Assembly (NCBI GenBank): GCA_944324915.1
Contig: CALUYD010000005.1
Span: forward strand, 40,512 to 104,511
Source: Candidatus Gastranaerophilales bacterium
GTDB lineage: Bacteria; Cyanobacteriota; Vampirovibrionia; Gastranaerophilales; Gastranaerophilaceae
Direction: 5' to 3'
DNA: 64,000 nt
Part shown: in pieces, positions 24,485 to 34,583 of the stretch
Layout of the letters: each line of letters starts with the position of its first letter
How positions within the stretch are numbered: position 1 is the first letter of the stretch
Notes under the pieces: model-generated
The model's database searches: none
The model's input: the letters and a program-made list of their open reading frames with translations, nothing else
What the model was told of the DNA's origin: nothing
Program-made: the position numbers and the translations under genes

Positions 24485-26962
24485 ATGACTAAAATCTCAA
24501 TAATTATACCCATTTATAACACTGAAAAATATATAAGAAAATGTCTAAATAGCATTTGCAATCAAACGCTATCAGATATTGAGATTATCTGTATAGACGA
24601 TTGTTCAACAGATGATTCTTTAAATATTTTAAAAGAATATACAAAACAAGATTCAAGAATAAAACTAATAGAATTTAAAGAAAACAAAGGTCCTGCTATT
24701 GCAAGAAATATAGGTATAACCGAAGCAACGGGAGAATATATCGGATTTATCGATAGTGATGACTATCCTGAAACCGAATTATTTTACGAAAAACTTTATA
24801 ATATTGCAAAAGAAAAAGATGCAGATATAAGTAAAGGCAATTATAAAGATTCCGAAACAGGCTATATTGATGAAGGAATAAACGCAAAAATACTAGAAAA
24901 TAAAAATAACTTTTGTTCTACGTATTGTAGCGCAATTTTTAGAAACAGCTTTCTTAAAACCAATAAAATTAAATTTCCAAATTTGAGAGATATGGAAGAT
25001 CCGGTTTTTGCATTTAGTTGCGCACTAAAAGCTAACAAAGTCGAAATAGTGCCCGAATGTAATCTTGTAATTACAAAAAGAGAAGATTCTATTACAGCTA
25101 AAATTCCAACATTTGAACAAATTAAAGACAAAATAAAAGGTTTAGAAACAATATTTAATTTGGATGCTGAAAAGAAATTTCCACAAGTTCTTTCTTATTG
25201 GTTTTCAACAGTCATAATGGATTCTTTATGCAATAAAAATTTAAGAATAGAAAATTATGTTTTACATAAATGTGCTAATTTATACAAAACAGTACAAAAT
25301 AATCCAATTTTTCAAAAAGAACTTAACAAATTAGACGCAACTTTACCCGTCTTCTTTGATTCATGCAAAGCTCAAAATATATTTTCACCTGAAGAAATAA
25401 AAAAACAAATAGACAAATATGATATAATTTCCTTCGATATTTTTGACACACTATTAATTCGTCCATTTTTAAAACCAACAGATTTATTTGATTTTTTAGG
25501 CTTTATAAAAAAAGATTTTGATTTTTCTGCTCTTAGACAATTTGCAGAAAAAATGACAAGAATAAGAAAAACATTTAAAGAAAAATTTTCAGAAGATATA
25601 ACTTATGATGAAATTTATGAAGGTATTAAGCCTTCAAAAAAAAACTTTAAAAATTTAGAGTTAGAAATGGAAGAAAAAACTTTAAATGCAAATTTAGAAA
25701 TGAAAGAAATATATGAATATGCATTAAAGAAAAATAAAACAATAATAATAACTTCCGATATGTATATGAAACGAGATTTCTTAGAAAATGTTCTTATCAA
25801 AAATGGATTTGATGGATTTTCAAAAATATACATCTCTGGAGAAATTCAAAAAACAAAAGGTAGCGGAAGTTTATTTGATTTTATAATTAAAGATTTAAAA
25901 ATAAAACCTAATCATTTACTTCATATTGGAGACAATGAATATTCAGACTATAAAGTTCCAAAAGAAAAAAATATTAACGCCATACTATATTCTTCATTAA
26001 TCAATATTTTTAAATCCAATTTATCAAACAACAAGATTATTAATTTTGCAAAAACACACAGCGATATAGAAACTCAGGTCTTTGCAGGATTACTTTTTTA
26101 TAATTCAAACAATATCAAAAATGACAATTATTGGTATAATTTCGGATATTCTTATGGCGGAATCACTATATTAGCTTTTGTTAGCGAAATTATAAAAATC
26201 GTAAAAGAAAGAAATTTGTCAGATTTATTTTTTACCGCAAGAGATGCTTTTGTTTTGAAAGAAGTTTTTGATTTATTTGCAAAAAATTTAAACATAAAAA
26301 CACATTATATATATGCTCAAAGAAAAATTGCTAATAAATGTCAAAATAAATCGAGCGAATACTCTGCAAAAACAGAAAATGAATATAAGAAATATATTAA
26401 CGGAATTAAATTAGCTGGAAACAACATAGGTATTATTGATTCTTGTGCTGGCAATTTCACGGCTCAATCCTTAATTGAAAAATATCTACAAAACAAATTT
26501 TTTGTTGGCATATACTTGGTTACAAATTTGAATTATCGTTATAATTACATTAATTTACTTTCACACTCCGGATCAGACGTAATGTTTAATTGGAATTTAA
26601 TGGAATTATTACTTACATCTCCGGAATTACCAATAATAGATATTGAAAATTCTAATCCTATATATAATAAAAACCCTAACAAAATAGAATTTAAAAGACA
26701 AAAAATATATGAGCATATTCATCAAGGCGAAATTGATTTTATTAAAATTTACCAAAAATTATTTGAAGGTGATTTTATCGAAAATAAACTACATATCGCT
26801 TATGAGTTTTTATGCAATTATTGGAACAATTTAAATCAAACGGATAAATTAATGTTATCTAAACTTAGTCATCCAATGGATATATCGTCAACAGAATACT
26901 TATCGTTATTAATTGATCCATGTTTACAAAACAAAATTTCGAAAGGGCTTATAAAATCATGA
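24485..26962 (+). CDS. Bifunctional GT2 glycosyltransferase / HAD-like protein
   Basis: An 825-residue protein in three parts. Residues 1-230 form a GT2 domain (ISIIIPIYNTEKY, CIDDCSTDDS, FIDSDDYPE). From about residue 318 there is a HAD-like domain with FDIFDTLLIRP (nucleophile Asp motif), ITSDMYM and GDNEYSD. From about residue 555 comes a C-terminal region with LFFTARDAFVLKEVFD, seen in large capsule-type HAD-glycosyltransferases. It likely builds part of the surface glycan in the cytoplasm. The stop overlaps the next start by four bases (ATGA). Confidence 0.83.
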   Translation: MTKISIIIPIYNTEKYIRKCLNSICNQTLSDIEIICIDDCSTDDSLNILKEYTKQDSRIKLIEFKENKGPAIARNIGITEATGEYIGFIDSDDYPETELFYEKLYNIAKEKDADISKGNYKDSETGYIDEGINAKILENKNNFCSTYCSAIFRNSFLKTNKIKFPNLRDMEDPVFAFSCALKANKVEIVPECNLVITKREDSITAKIPTFEQIKDKIKGLETIFNLDAEKKFPQVLSYWFSTVIMDSLCNKNLRIENYVLHKCANLYKTVQNNPIFQKELNKLDATLPVFFDSCKAQNIFSPEEIKKQIDKYDIISFDIFDTLLIRPFLKPTDLFDFLGFIKKDFDFSALRQFAEKMTRIRKTFKEKFSEDITYDEIYEGIKPSKKNFKNLELEMEEKTLNANLEMKEIYEYALKKNKTIIITSDMYMKRDFLENVLIKNGFDGFSKIYISGEIQKTKGSGSLFDFIIKDLKIKPNHLLHIGDNEYSDYKVPKEKNINAILYSSLINIFKSNLSNNKIINFAKTHSDIETQVFAGLLFYNSNNIKNDNYWYNFGYSYGGITILAFVSEIIKIVKERNLSDLFFTARDAFVLKEVFDLFAKNLNIKTHYIYAQRKIANKCQNKSSEYSAKTENEYKKYINGIKLAGNNIGIIDSCAGNFTAQSLIEKYLQNKFFVGIYLVTNLNYRYNYINLLSHSGSDVMFNWNLMELLLTSPELPIIDIENSNPIYNKNPNKIEFKRQKIYEHIHQGEIDFIKIYQKLFEGDFIENKLHIAYEFLCNYWNNLNQTDKLMLSKLSHPMDISSTEYLSLLIDPCLQNKISKGLIKS

Positions 26963-27921
26963 AATCAATACCAATATTTCTATCCAGCGACAATAACTAT
27001 GCGCCATTTGTTGCAACTACTATAGCGAGTATATGCAATAATACTAAATCATTCTGCGATTTTTATATTTTAGATGGTGGAATTCAAGAAGAAAACAAAG
27101 AAAAAATATGCGAATTAAAGAAACAATTTATTAATTTTTCAATTGAATTTATTAAAATTGACTTAGAAAAAGAATTCTCCACAATTCATTATGAAAATTG
27201 CTGTAAGCATGTAAGTTTGTCAACTTACAATAGATTTTTAATACCTAAATTAAAGCCAGAATTGAAAAGAGTTTTATATCTTGATGTTGATATCATTGTT
27301 TTAGGAGATATTTCTGAACTATACAACCAAGATTTAGAAGGATACATGCTTGGAGCAATTCCTGAGCAAATCAATGAAAAAGAAATCAATTTATATAAAC
27401 AAATATTAAAATTATCAGAAACTCATCATTACTTTAATGCAGGAATCTTACTGATTGATTTAGAACAATGGATTTTGGAAGATATTATGTCTAAATTATT
27501 CGAAATAGAATCAAAAAGAAGAAACGATTTATTGCATGCTGATCAGGATGTTTTAAATATTTGTTTTAATGATAGCTACAAAGTTTTGGATTTTAAATTT
27601 AATTACGAAACAAACAATAATCAAGAATTAGAACAAGATAAACAAGAAATTGTTATAAGGCATTTTAATACCGGAATAAAACCTTGGAATATTTTACCTA
27701 CAGTAAAAACAAATTTGATAAACAACATAGACGACTTTTATTATTATCTATCAAAAACGCCATTCAACAAAAGTGTGTTAGATAAATGTGAATACAAATA
27801 TCCAGAACAATTGCATAAATTAAGACTAATAAAGCTTCTTGAGAAAAAAAGAGTGCCAACAATAGAAGACTGCATTAAATATAAAAACAAAAAACAGGAA
27901 TCGATTATAAACAATGCATAA
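26959..27921 (+). CDS. Family 8 glycosyltransferase
   Basis: A 320-residue enzyme starting at the ATG at 26959, inside an ATGA overlap with the previous stop. GT8 motifs are clear: IPIFLSSDNNYAPF at the N-terminus, RVLYLDVDIIVLGD (the DXD metal site), YFNAGILLIDLEQW, HADQDVLN and RHFNTGIKPW. GT8 includes retaining LPS alpha-galactosyl and alpha-glucosyl transferases and glycogenin. The donor sugar here is unknown, but a UDP-hexose is usual. The galE in this locus would be consistent with UDP-galactose. Confidence 0.87.
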   Translation: MKSIPIFLSSDNNYAPFVATTIASICNNTKSFCDFYILDGGIQEENKEKICELKKQFINFSIEFIKIDLEKEFSTIHYENCCKHVSLSTYNRFLIPKLKPELKRVLYLDVDIIVLGDISELYNQDLEGYMLGAIPEQINEKEINLYKQILKLSETHHYFNAGILLIDLEQWILEDIMSKLFEIESKRRNDLLHADQDVLNICFNDSYKVLDFKFNYETNNNQELEQDKQEIVIRHFNTGIKPWNILPTVKTNLINNIDDFYYYLSKTPFNKSVLDKCEYKYPEQLHKLRLIKLLEKKRVPTIEDCIKYKNKKQESIINNA

Positions 27922-28879
27922 AGTATCTGTAATAATTCCCATATACAATGTAGAACAATATTTGGCAAAATGTCTAGATAGTATTGTTAATCAAACATAT
28001 AAAAATCTTGAAATTATCTGCGTTAATGATTGTTCGCCTGATAATTCTGCAAAAATATTAGAATATTATGCAAATCAAGATAAAAGAATCAAAATTATTG
28101 ATAGAGCAAAAAACGGTGGACTTTCTGCTGCGCGCAATTCAGGTTTAGATGTTTCAACAGGAAAATATATTTACTTTATTGATTCAGACGATTGGATTGA
28201 CCTTGATTATATTAAGGCAATGGTTCAAGCTATTGAAACATCAAATACAGAAATTGTTATCAATATGAAGGTTATTACAGAAAAAGGAAATATTTCTTCT
28301 TTGTATAATCACCCTACCCATAAGAATTGCTATATAAATAATCTTTTGAAAAACACAGAAGCCATTCAAAATTTAATGGTAAACGCTTGGAACAGAATAA
28401 CAAAGCGAAGCTTTATTGAAAAATTTAAATTAAGATTTCCTGAAAATTATATATATGAAGACTTGTATTTTCATTATACAAGCCTCGTAAACACAGATAA
28501 AATATATGTTATAAATTCATCTAACTATCATTACTTAAGTAGAGATACGGGAATAAGTAAAATTGATTCAACTAAAGATATTAGTAATATCAAAATATTT
28601 GACAAAGTATATGACTATTACAAAGAGCATAATTTACTTGAAAAAGGAGTTAAAATATTTTCTGTTTTACCTTGTTTTTCAATAAACTCAGAAGAAAAAT
28701 ACAATATTTTTAAAAACTATTTTAAAAAAATTAAAGAATATATGTTCTTGCATAAAGACATATACAATGAGCTTGATCTATTTTTTGCAAAAAATATTTT
28801 ATATTCGAAATCATATCAAGATTATATTTCTTGTCATCCTCAAAATGTCACAATAAGTTATTTAAGGAGAAAAAAATAG
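27914..28879 (+). CDS. Family 2 glycosyltransferase
   Basis: A 321-residue GT-A enzyme: VSVIIPIYNVEQYLAKCLDSI, CVNDCSPDNS, GGLSAARNSGLD and FIDSDDWIDL. The acceptor-side acidic motif is YIYEDLYFHY near residue 180. It overlaps the GT8 gene by eight bases. Its closest relative in the window by eye is the first glycosyltransferase of the locus (19683-20561). Confidence 0.88.
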   Translation: MHKVSVIIPIYNVEQYLAKCLDSIVNQTYKNLEIICVNDCSPDNSAKILEYYANQDKRIKIIDRAKNGGLSAARNSGLDVSTGKYIYFIDSDDWIDLDYIKAMVQAIETSNTEIVINMKVITEKGNISSLYNHPTHKNCYINNLLKNTEAIQNLMVNAWNRITKRSFIEKFKLRFPENYIYEDLYFHYTSLVNTDKIYVINSSNYHYLSRDTGISKIDSTKDISNIKIFDKVYDYYKEHNLLEKGVKIFSVLPCFSINSEEKYNIFKNYFKKIKEYMFLHKDIYNELDLFFAKNILYSKSYQDYISCHPQNVTISYLRRKK

Positions 28880-28881
28880 TA

Positions 28882-29919
28882 ATGGATTATTTGGAGTTAT
28901 ACAACGGAATAAAAATTCCCAACAAGGCTTACGGCACATATTTAATAGATAAATCAGAATTTGGTTGTATAAATTGTGTTAAAACAGCTATAAAATCAGG
29001 TATAAAACACATTGATGGAGCATATATTTATGGAAACCAAGAATTAGTTGGCGAAGCAATTAAGCAATGTATTGAAGAAGGCATAATAGAAAGAGGCAAC
29101 TTATTCATCACAAGCAAAGTTCCAGAAAATCAATATGGATATTTAAATACAAAAAGGATAGTGCAAAACAGCTTAAAAACAATGAATTTAGACTATTTTG
29201 ATATGTTTTTATTGCATTCACCATATAGAACCTCAAAAGAATGGAAACGATGGATAGAAGATTCTTGGTGTGCACTTGAGGAATTATACGAAGCTAAAGT
29301 CCTAAAATCTATTGGTGTTTCTAATTTTAATATCAAACATCTAGAATATTTATTGAGTATTGCAAAAATAAAACCAATGATTAATCAAGTGGAAATTCAT
29401 CCACAACATCAACAAAAAGAATTAGTTAAATTCTGTAAAAATAATAATATTGCAATTTCATGCTGGGGAGCATTAAATCAAGGAAGAATATTTAAAAACG
29501 AAACTTTCTTAAAATTAGCAAATAAATATAATAAAGATGCTTCACAGATAGCAATAAAATGGAGTTTAAATAAAGGTTTTATACCCATTGTTACATCTAG
29601 CAAAGAAGAACGAATAAAAAATTTTTACAAAATTGATGATTTTGAATTAACAAATGAAGATATGCGATTACTGGATAATCTTGACGGGGGTGAATTTTCT
29701 AATTGGCATACCGAAAACGAGAAGCCTATAGAAATGATTGATCCAAGCAAACTTGTTGAGTATATAAAATCAATTAATACAACTTTGAATTCTACATATA
29801 TATGCAAATTATTTGGTATTTTTCCATTTTTAAAAATTAAAATTTATGGAGATTACAAAAAGAAATTCTCAATATTTGGTATTCCGATTTTAAAAATTGC
29901 TAAAAAAAGGACAAATTAA
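28882..29919 (+). CDS. Aldo/keto reductase
   Basis: A 345-residue protein starting at the ATG at 28882, with a site in AAGGAG. It is an AKR TIM barrel with the catalytic tetrad visible: Asp in HIDGAYIYGN, Tyr in the same motif, Lys in ITSKVPE, and His in LLHSPYR. NADPH-side motifs SIGVSNFN and PIVTSSKEERI are present. About 40 extra residues at the C-terminus carry two copies of the locus tail (LFGIFPFLKIKIY and IFGIPILKIAKK). In this context it probably reduces a sugar carbonyl for glycan building blocks. Confidence 0.85.
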   Translation: MDYLELYNGIKIPNKAYGTYLIDKSEFGCINCVKTAIKSGIKHIDGAYIYGNQELVGEAIKQCIEEGIIERGNLFITSKVPENQYGYLNTKRIVQNSLKTMNLDYFDMFLLHSPYRTSKEWKRWIEDSWCALEELYEAKVLKSIGVSNFNIKHLEYLLSIAKIKPMINQVEIHPQHQQKELVKFCKNNNIAISCWGALNQGRIFKNETFLKLANKYNKDASQIAIKWSLNKGFIPIVTSSKEERIKNFYKIDDFELTNEDMRLLDNLDGGEFSNWHTENEKPIEMIDPSKLVEYIKSINTTLNSTYICKLFGIFPFLKIKIYGDYKKKFSIFGIPILKIAKKRTN

Positions 29920-30978
29920 ATGAATTATAAAAATCAGACAAAAAATACAAATGACATAATTTTTGGATGTATGAGATCAGCATCTTGGAATATTGGAGAA
30001 GAAATCCAATGGATATCACAAATGCGATTCATCCCCAAAATTTCAATGTGGATTAATAGGGAAAAACTATGCCAATATAAACCAAAAAAACTTCTTAAAT
30101 TAATTATGAATGGATGGTATATTAATAAAACAAACAAATTTGTTCCCAAAAACTGCATTAAACCCCTGCTAATATCCATGTATATTCACCGAAGTTGTTA
30201 TAAAAAATTTTCATCTAACAAAATAAGAAAATTTTTATTAAAAAACGCTCCGGTTGGTTGCAGAGATAAAAGCACTGAAAAATTTTTAAATAGCATTGGC
30301 ATACCAGCTTATTTTTCAGGTTGCCTATCGCTTACCTTAATACCAAATCCAAAAATAAAAAAACAAGATTATATTTTAGCAATCGGATTAAACGATAAAG
30401 AATTAATTGCATTAAAAAATCGCACTAGCCGAACTATTATTGAAATGGAAAGATTTGTTCCAGAAATTTATGATACCAAATCTAGATTTGAAATAGCAAA
30501 AGCATTTTTAGGTTTATACCAAAGTGCTCATTGCGTAATAACAAACAAATTTCATGTTGCATGCCCTTGTTTAGCATTAAATACTCCGGTATTATTGCTA
30601 AATTTGAAAAAGGATGATTTAATTCAGGATCCTGAAAGATTTGAAGGCGTAACAGATTTTTTTCATAATGTCGATCCACAAGATTTTATAAAAAATAATT
30701 ATAACTATGATTTTGAAAACCCTCCCAAAAACCCATCCAAATACAAAGAGAGGGCTGATCTTATGATAAAAAAAGTAACAGAATTTACAGGATTCGATAA
30801 CCAAAAAACTCAAATAACTTGCGAAAATCCTATTGGCGTCTTATTAAAATATTTTACAGCAGCTTATATATGGAATAACAACTACCATAGAACATTATAC
30901 TACATGTCCAACTGGCAAATCTGCAAAATTTTATTTCAAAAAATATTTTTAGGTAAAGACAAATTTGGATTGAGGTAA
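29920..30978 (+). CDS. Polysaccharide pyruvyltransferase-family protein
   Basis: A 352-residue protein. The family pattern is visible in the middle and C-terminal part: VGCRDKSTEKFLNSIGIPAYFSGC, then IAKAFLGLYQSAHCVITNKFHVACPCLALNTPVLLL. PF04230 proteins, such as CsaB and exopolysaccharide pyruvyltransferases, add pyruvate ketals to sugars; some members act as other transferases. The N-terminal half is more divergent. It starts directly after the reductase stop. Confidence 0.75.
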   Translation: MNYKNQTKNTNDIIFGCMRSASWNIGEEIQWISQMRFIPKISMWINREKLCQYKPKKLLKLIMNGWYINKTNKFVPKNCIKPLLISMYIHRSCYKKFSSNKIRKFLLKNAPVGCRDKSTEKFLNSIGIPAYFSGCLSLTLIPNPKIKKQDYILAIGLNDKELIALKNRTSRTIIEMERFVPEIYDTKSRFEIAKAFLGLYQSAHCVITNKFHVACPCLALNTPVLLLNLKKDDLIQDPERFEGVTDFFHNVDPQDFIKNNYNYDFENPPKNPSKYKERADLMIKKVTEFTGFDNQKTQITCENPIGVLLKYFTAAYIWNNNYHRTLYYMSNWQICKILFQKIFLGKDKFGLR

Positions 30979-30980
30979 AC

Positions 30981-31802
30981 ATGAGAAATGTAATAGAAGT
31001 AAACGATGCAAAAAGAATAAAAGAAATTAAAAGTATCTTTTTAGAAAATGCATACAAAAAATATTTAGGACATTTACCAAGCGCATTGTCTTGTTTAGAA
31101 ATCTTGTATGTACTATACAACAAATGCGCAAATATAGATAAATATAATTATAAATCAATAAATAGAGATAAAATAATTATCTCAAAAGAACATTCCAGAT
31201 TTGCACAAATATGTGTTTTATATGAAAAAGGTCTAATCCCATTTGAGGTTGTAGAAAATTATATGAATGATGGCGGATTAGCAGGACATGATATGTTTAA
31301 TTTTGTTGGTTCAGAAAAAATTGCTGCTATCGACATTGCTTCGGGTTCTTTAGGACTAGGGTTAAGTGTTGGTGTCGGACTTGCTCTTGCTAATAGAAAA
31401 AACAATATTTATGTAATTGTAGGAGATGGTGAACTACAAGAAGGTTCTTGCTGGGAAGCTTTAATGTTTATTGGTCAGAATAAGTTAAAAAATATTATCG
31501 TCATAATAGATTGCAACCGAGAACAAATTGATGATTGTACAGAAAACATAATCAATACAACAAAATTTGCACCTGAAGCAATAAAGCAATTCGGCTTTGA
31601 AGTTATTGAATGCGATGGACATAATATAGCTGATTTAGAAAAAGTTATAAACAAAGAAGTTGAAAATTTACCAAAATGTATTGTTGCAAACACAATAAAA
31701 GGTAAAGAAATACGATTTATGCAGGAAAGTTTAGGTTGCGCATATTTTCATTGGCAGTATATGCAAAAAGAAGATTATGAAAGGGCTATAAAAGGTATAT
31801 AA
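30981..31802 (+). CDS. Transketolase, N-terminal (thiamine diphosphate) subunit
   Basis: A 273-residue protein equal to the first third of transketolase. It has the cofactor motif VGDGELQEGSCWEA followed by IDCNREQID (the GDG...N motif) near residues 150-185. GHLPSALSCLEILY and SGSLGLGLSVGVGLA also fit. The next gene supplies the pyrimidine-binding and C-terminal domains, so the pair forms one split enzyme. Split transketolases in glycan loci are thought to provide unusual ketose or branched-sugar precursors; that role here is inference. Confidence 0.9.
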   Translation: MRNVIEVNDAKRIKEIKSIFLENAYKKYLGHLPSALSCLEILYVLYNKCANIDKYNYKSINRDKIIISKEHSRFAQICVLYEKGLIPFEVVENYMNDGGLAGHDMFNFVGSEKIAAIDIASGSLGLGLSVGVGLALANRKNNIYVIVGDGELQEGSCWEALMFIGQNKLKNIIVIIDCNREQIDDCTENIINTTKFAPEAIKQFGFEVIECDGHNIADLEKVINKEVENLPKCIVANTIKGKEIRFMQESLGCAYFHWQYMQKEDYERAIKGI

Positions 31803-32921
31803 ATGCAACAAATGATATTAATACAAAATTTATTATTAGAAATTGCCGAAAAGGATCCTGAAACTATGTTTGTCTGTGTTGATGGCGCAGAAACAGTAAC
31901 AATAGAAAAATTAAAAGAAAAATTTCCAAACAAAGTAATTTCTTGCGGTATATCGGAACAAAACTCACATGGCATTGCTGCAGGACTTGCACTGGGAGGA
32001 AAAAATGTTTTTTTAATCCAATTAGGACCATTTGCTGTACAAAGAACTTTTGATCAATTAAAAAACAATATTGCATATACAAATGCAAATGTTACTATAT
32101 TGTCGCTAAAATCTGGAATTAAATATAATGCTACAGCAGGCTATTCACACTGGGGAATTGAAGATATTGCCTTGGTAAGGACATTGCCTAATATTGAAAT
32201 TTTAACACCGGCATCTATTGATAACTTGTATGAAATAATAAATTATGCTCACAATAGTTATGGGCCGAAATATATAAGAATAGACAATTATCATAGTAAA
32301 TTTAGTATAAAAGCAATTAAAAAAACTGCAAATTATGAACTTTTAAGCGTAGGTGATAGTGCAGTAATATTTTCTATTGGCGCAATGACAGAATATGCAT
32401 GTGACATTCAAAATAAGCTCAAAAATATCGGTATTGATATAACTATTGTGAATTGCAAAAAACTAAAACCTTTTGATAACTCTATTGTTGAATACTTTTT
32501 AAACAAGAAAATTCCTATATTTTCAATAGAAGAGCATACTTATGGTGGTTTAGCTACTATAATTAGCGAAATAATATCTTCATCAGGGAAAAAAGCTACA
32601 TTTACTCCTTTTGTAGTTACACATCCAGGTTACAATTTGGTTGGTGGATACGAATACATTATAAACAATGTCTTGAAGCCAAATTTATTATTTGAAAATA
32701 TAATTAAATGCTCTTGCAAAAATATAACTTTTTTCAATATTCCAATACTAACACTCAAACATACAATAACAAATAATAAACCTATTAAAACGGAATATAA
32801 ACTATTAAATATACTTCCGATTTTAGTAATAAAACAAACTCGAAATCACAAAAAATATTATATATTCAATATCGTTCAAATACTAAACAAAAAAATAAAC
32901 AGAAAAGGAAAATATGAATAA
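31803..32921 (+). CDS. Transketolase, C-terminal subunit with extended tail
   Basis: A 372-residue protein. Residues 1-150 form the pyrimidine-binding domain (VDGAETVTIEK, CGISEQNSHGIAAGLALGG). The C-terminal domain runs to about residue 300 (FSIGAMTEYA, FSIEEHTYGGLATII). The last 65 residues go beyond the family and contain three hydrophobic-basic repeats (TFFNIPILTLKH, YKLLNILPILVIKQ, YYIFNIVQILNKK), like the tails of other proteins in this locus. The start codon follows the previous stop directly. Confidence 0.88.
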   Translation: MQQMILIQNLLLEIAEKDPETMFVCVDGAETVTIEKLKEKFPNKVISCGISEQNSHGIAAGLALGGKNVFLIQLGPFAVQRTFDQLKNNIAYTNANVTILSLKSGIKYNATAGYSHWGIEDIALVRTLPNIEILTPASIDNLYEIINYAHNSYGPKYIRIDNYHSKFSIKAIKKTANYELLSVGDSAVIFSIGAMTEYACDIQNKLKNIGIDITIVNCKKLKPFDNSIVEYFLNKKIPIFSIEEHTYGGLATIISEIISSSGKKATFTPFVVTHPGYNLVGGYEYIINNVLKPNLLFENIIKCSCKNITFFNIPILTLKHTITNNKPIKTEYKLLNILPILVIKQTRNHKKYYIFNIVQILNKKINRKGKYE

Positions 32922-34530
32922 ACTAATTTCAATAATAATGCCTGTAAAAGATGGCGAAAAATATTTAAAAGAAGCATTACAAGGTATTCAAAAACAAAAT
33001 ATGAATACTGAAATAATAGTTATCAACGATGGTTCAAGTGATAATACGGAACAAATTGCTAAAGAATTTAACTGCATTGTAATCAGTAAAGAAAAATCTG
33101 AAGGCCCTGTAAAGGCTAAGAATGATGGCTTAAAAATTGCAAAAGGTGATTATATTATGTTTCATGATGGCGATGACATTATGAATGACAACGTTCTTCT
33201 GAAAATGTATGAGGAACTTGAAACAAATACTTCCATATATGCAGTTATGGCAAAAGTAAAAGATTTTATTTCTCCGGATATTCCAAAGGAAGAAAAACAA
33301 AAGACTCTCGTTAAAACAGAAGCATATTATGGGTTATTTACAGGTGCAATTCTTATCAAAAAAGAAGTTTTTGATAAGATCGGCTTATTTAATGAATCTG
33401 TTACAGCTGGTGAAATTATAGACTGGCAAGGTAAAATGGATAATTTTGGATTAAAAATAAAAAAATTGGAATTAATTTCTACCCAAAGAAGATTACATGT
33501 ATCAAATTTTGGCAAAACTCAGCAAAAAACAGAATTTAAAGATTATGCTGCTCTTTTAAGAGCAAGAATTAAAGCCAAACAGCCCAACGGAGCAAACCTA
33601 GCTGATGCAGTAGTTTCAATGTTTCGTTCAACATCATTTTATAATGACAGGAAGCAAATCTCGGATACGGAACATCAACAAAATGTTGAGAAATTTTTAA
33701 ATAATTTTGATGAAAAAGAAAAGAAAAGAGCATTAAATCTGGTCAACAAATTAGAAAAAACATATCTAAAACGTATGGTTACGCTTAAAGACATATACTC
33801 AAGAGAAGAATTAATGCAATTAAATAAAGTTAAACAATTTGAAAAAGAAATAACAAGTTGTAAAAACGGCTATAAATGGAATAACTTTATTTTGCCAATT
33901 AAATTATTTGAATCAAGTGTGTTTTATTATAAACATGGCATAAATTTTATTAGAAATAAAAACTATATTAACGGAAAAGCAATTATTGACGCAGGTGCGT
34001 ACATTGCAGATAGTGCATTAATTTTTAGAGAAGAATTCCCAAATTCGGAAATACACTGTTTTGAACCCCTAAAAAGCAATTATAAATTAGCAAAAAATAC
34101 ATTAAAATTAAATAATTTAAAAAATGTCAAACTTATTAATTACGGTCTAGGTAACGAAATTACAACATTAAAAATTAAAACATTCGATACAAATTTAAAA
34201 AATATTGAAAGTAAAATTTCAAATGAAGGGGATGAAAACATTTTCGTAACAACAATTGACTCTTATGTTAAAGATAACAATATAAACGTCGGCTTAATTA
34301 AAACAGATGTTGAAGGTTTTGAGCAAAAACTTTTAGAGGGTGCTTGCAATACAATAAAAACACAAAAGCCAACCTTATTAATCAGTATTTATCATAACTA
34401 TGATGATTTTTATAAAATCAAACCATTAATAGAAAGTTGGAATTTAGGTTATAAGTTTGATATATTCCAGGGGGTGCAGAATAGCGGAGATATTACTGTT
34501 GAAGCTATGTTGATAGCAGAATTAAGGTAA
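32914..34530 (+). CDS. GT2 glycosyltransferase fused to FkbM-type methyltransferase
   Basis: A 538-residue two-domain protein. Residues 1-220 are GT2 (ISIIMPVKDGEKYLKEAL, VINDGSSDNT, FHDGDDIM). A linker of about 120 residues follows. Residues 345-538 are an FkbM methyltransferase: IIDAGAYIADSALIFRE (SAM-binding), HCFEPLKSNY, TIDSYVKD and LIKTDVEGFEQKLLEGA. It probably adds a sugar and O-methylates it. It overlaps the transketolase subunit by eight bases. Confidence 0.85.
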   Translation: MNKLISIIMPVKDGEKYLKEALQGIQKQNMNTEIIVINDGSSDNTEQIAKEFNCIVISKEKSEGPVKAKNDGLKIAKGDYIMFHDGDDIMNDNVLLKMYEELETNTSIYAVMAKVKDFISPDIPKEEKQKTLVKTEAYYGLFTGAILIKKEVFDKIGLFNESVTAGEIIDWQGKMDNFGLKIKKLELISTQRRLHVSNFGKTQQKTEFKDYAALLRARIKAKQPNGANLADAVVSMFRSTSFYNDRKQISDTEHQQNVEKFLNNFDEKEKKRALNLVNKLEKTYLKRMVTLKDIYSREELMQLNKVKQFEKEITSCKNGYKWNNFILPIKLFESSVFYYKHGINFIRNKNYINGKAIIDAGAYIADSALIFREEFPNSEIHCFEPLKSNYKLAKNTLKLNNLKNVKLINYGLGNEITTLKIKTFDTNLKNIESKISNEGDENIFVTTIDSYVKDNNINVGLIKTDVEGFEQKLLEGACNTIKTQKPTLLISIYHNYDDFYKIKPLIESWNLGYKFDIFQGVQNSGDITVEAMLIAELR

Positions 34531-34583
34531 TTAATTAATAATGAAATGCTACATCTATAAAATATTTATAAAGGGATAAGAAA

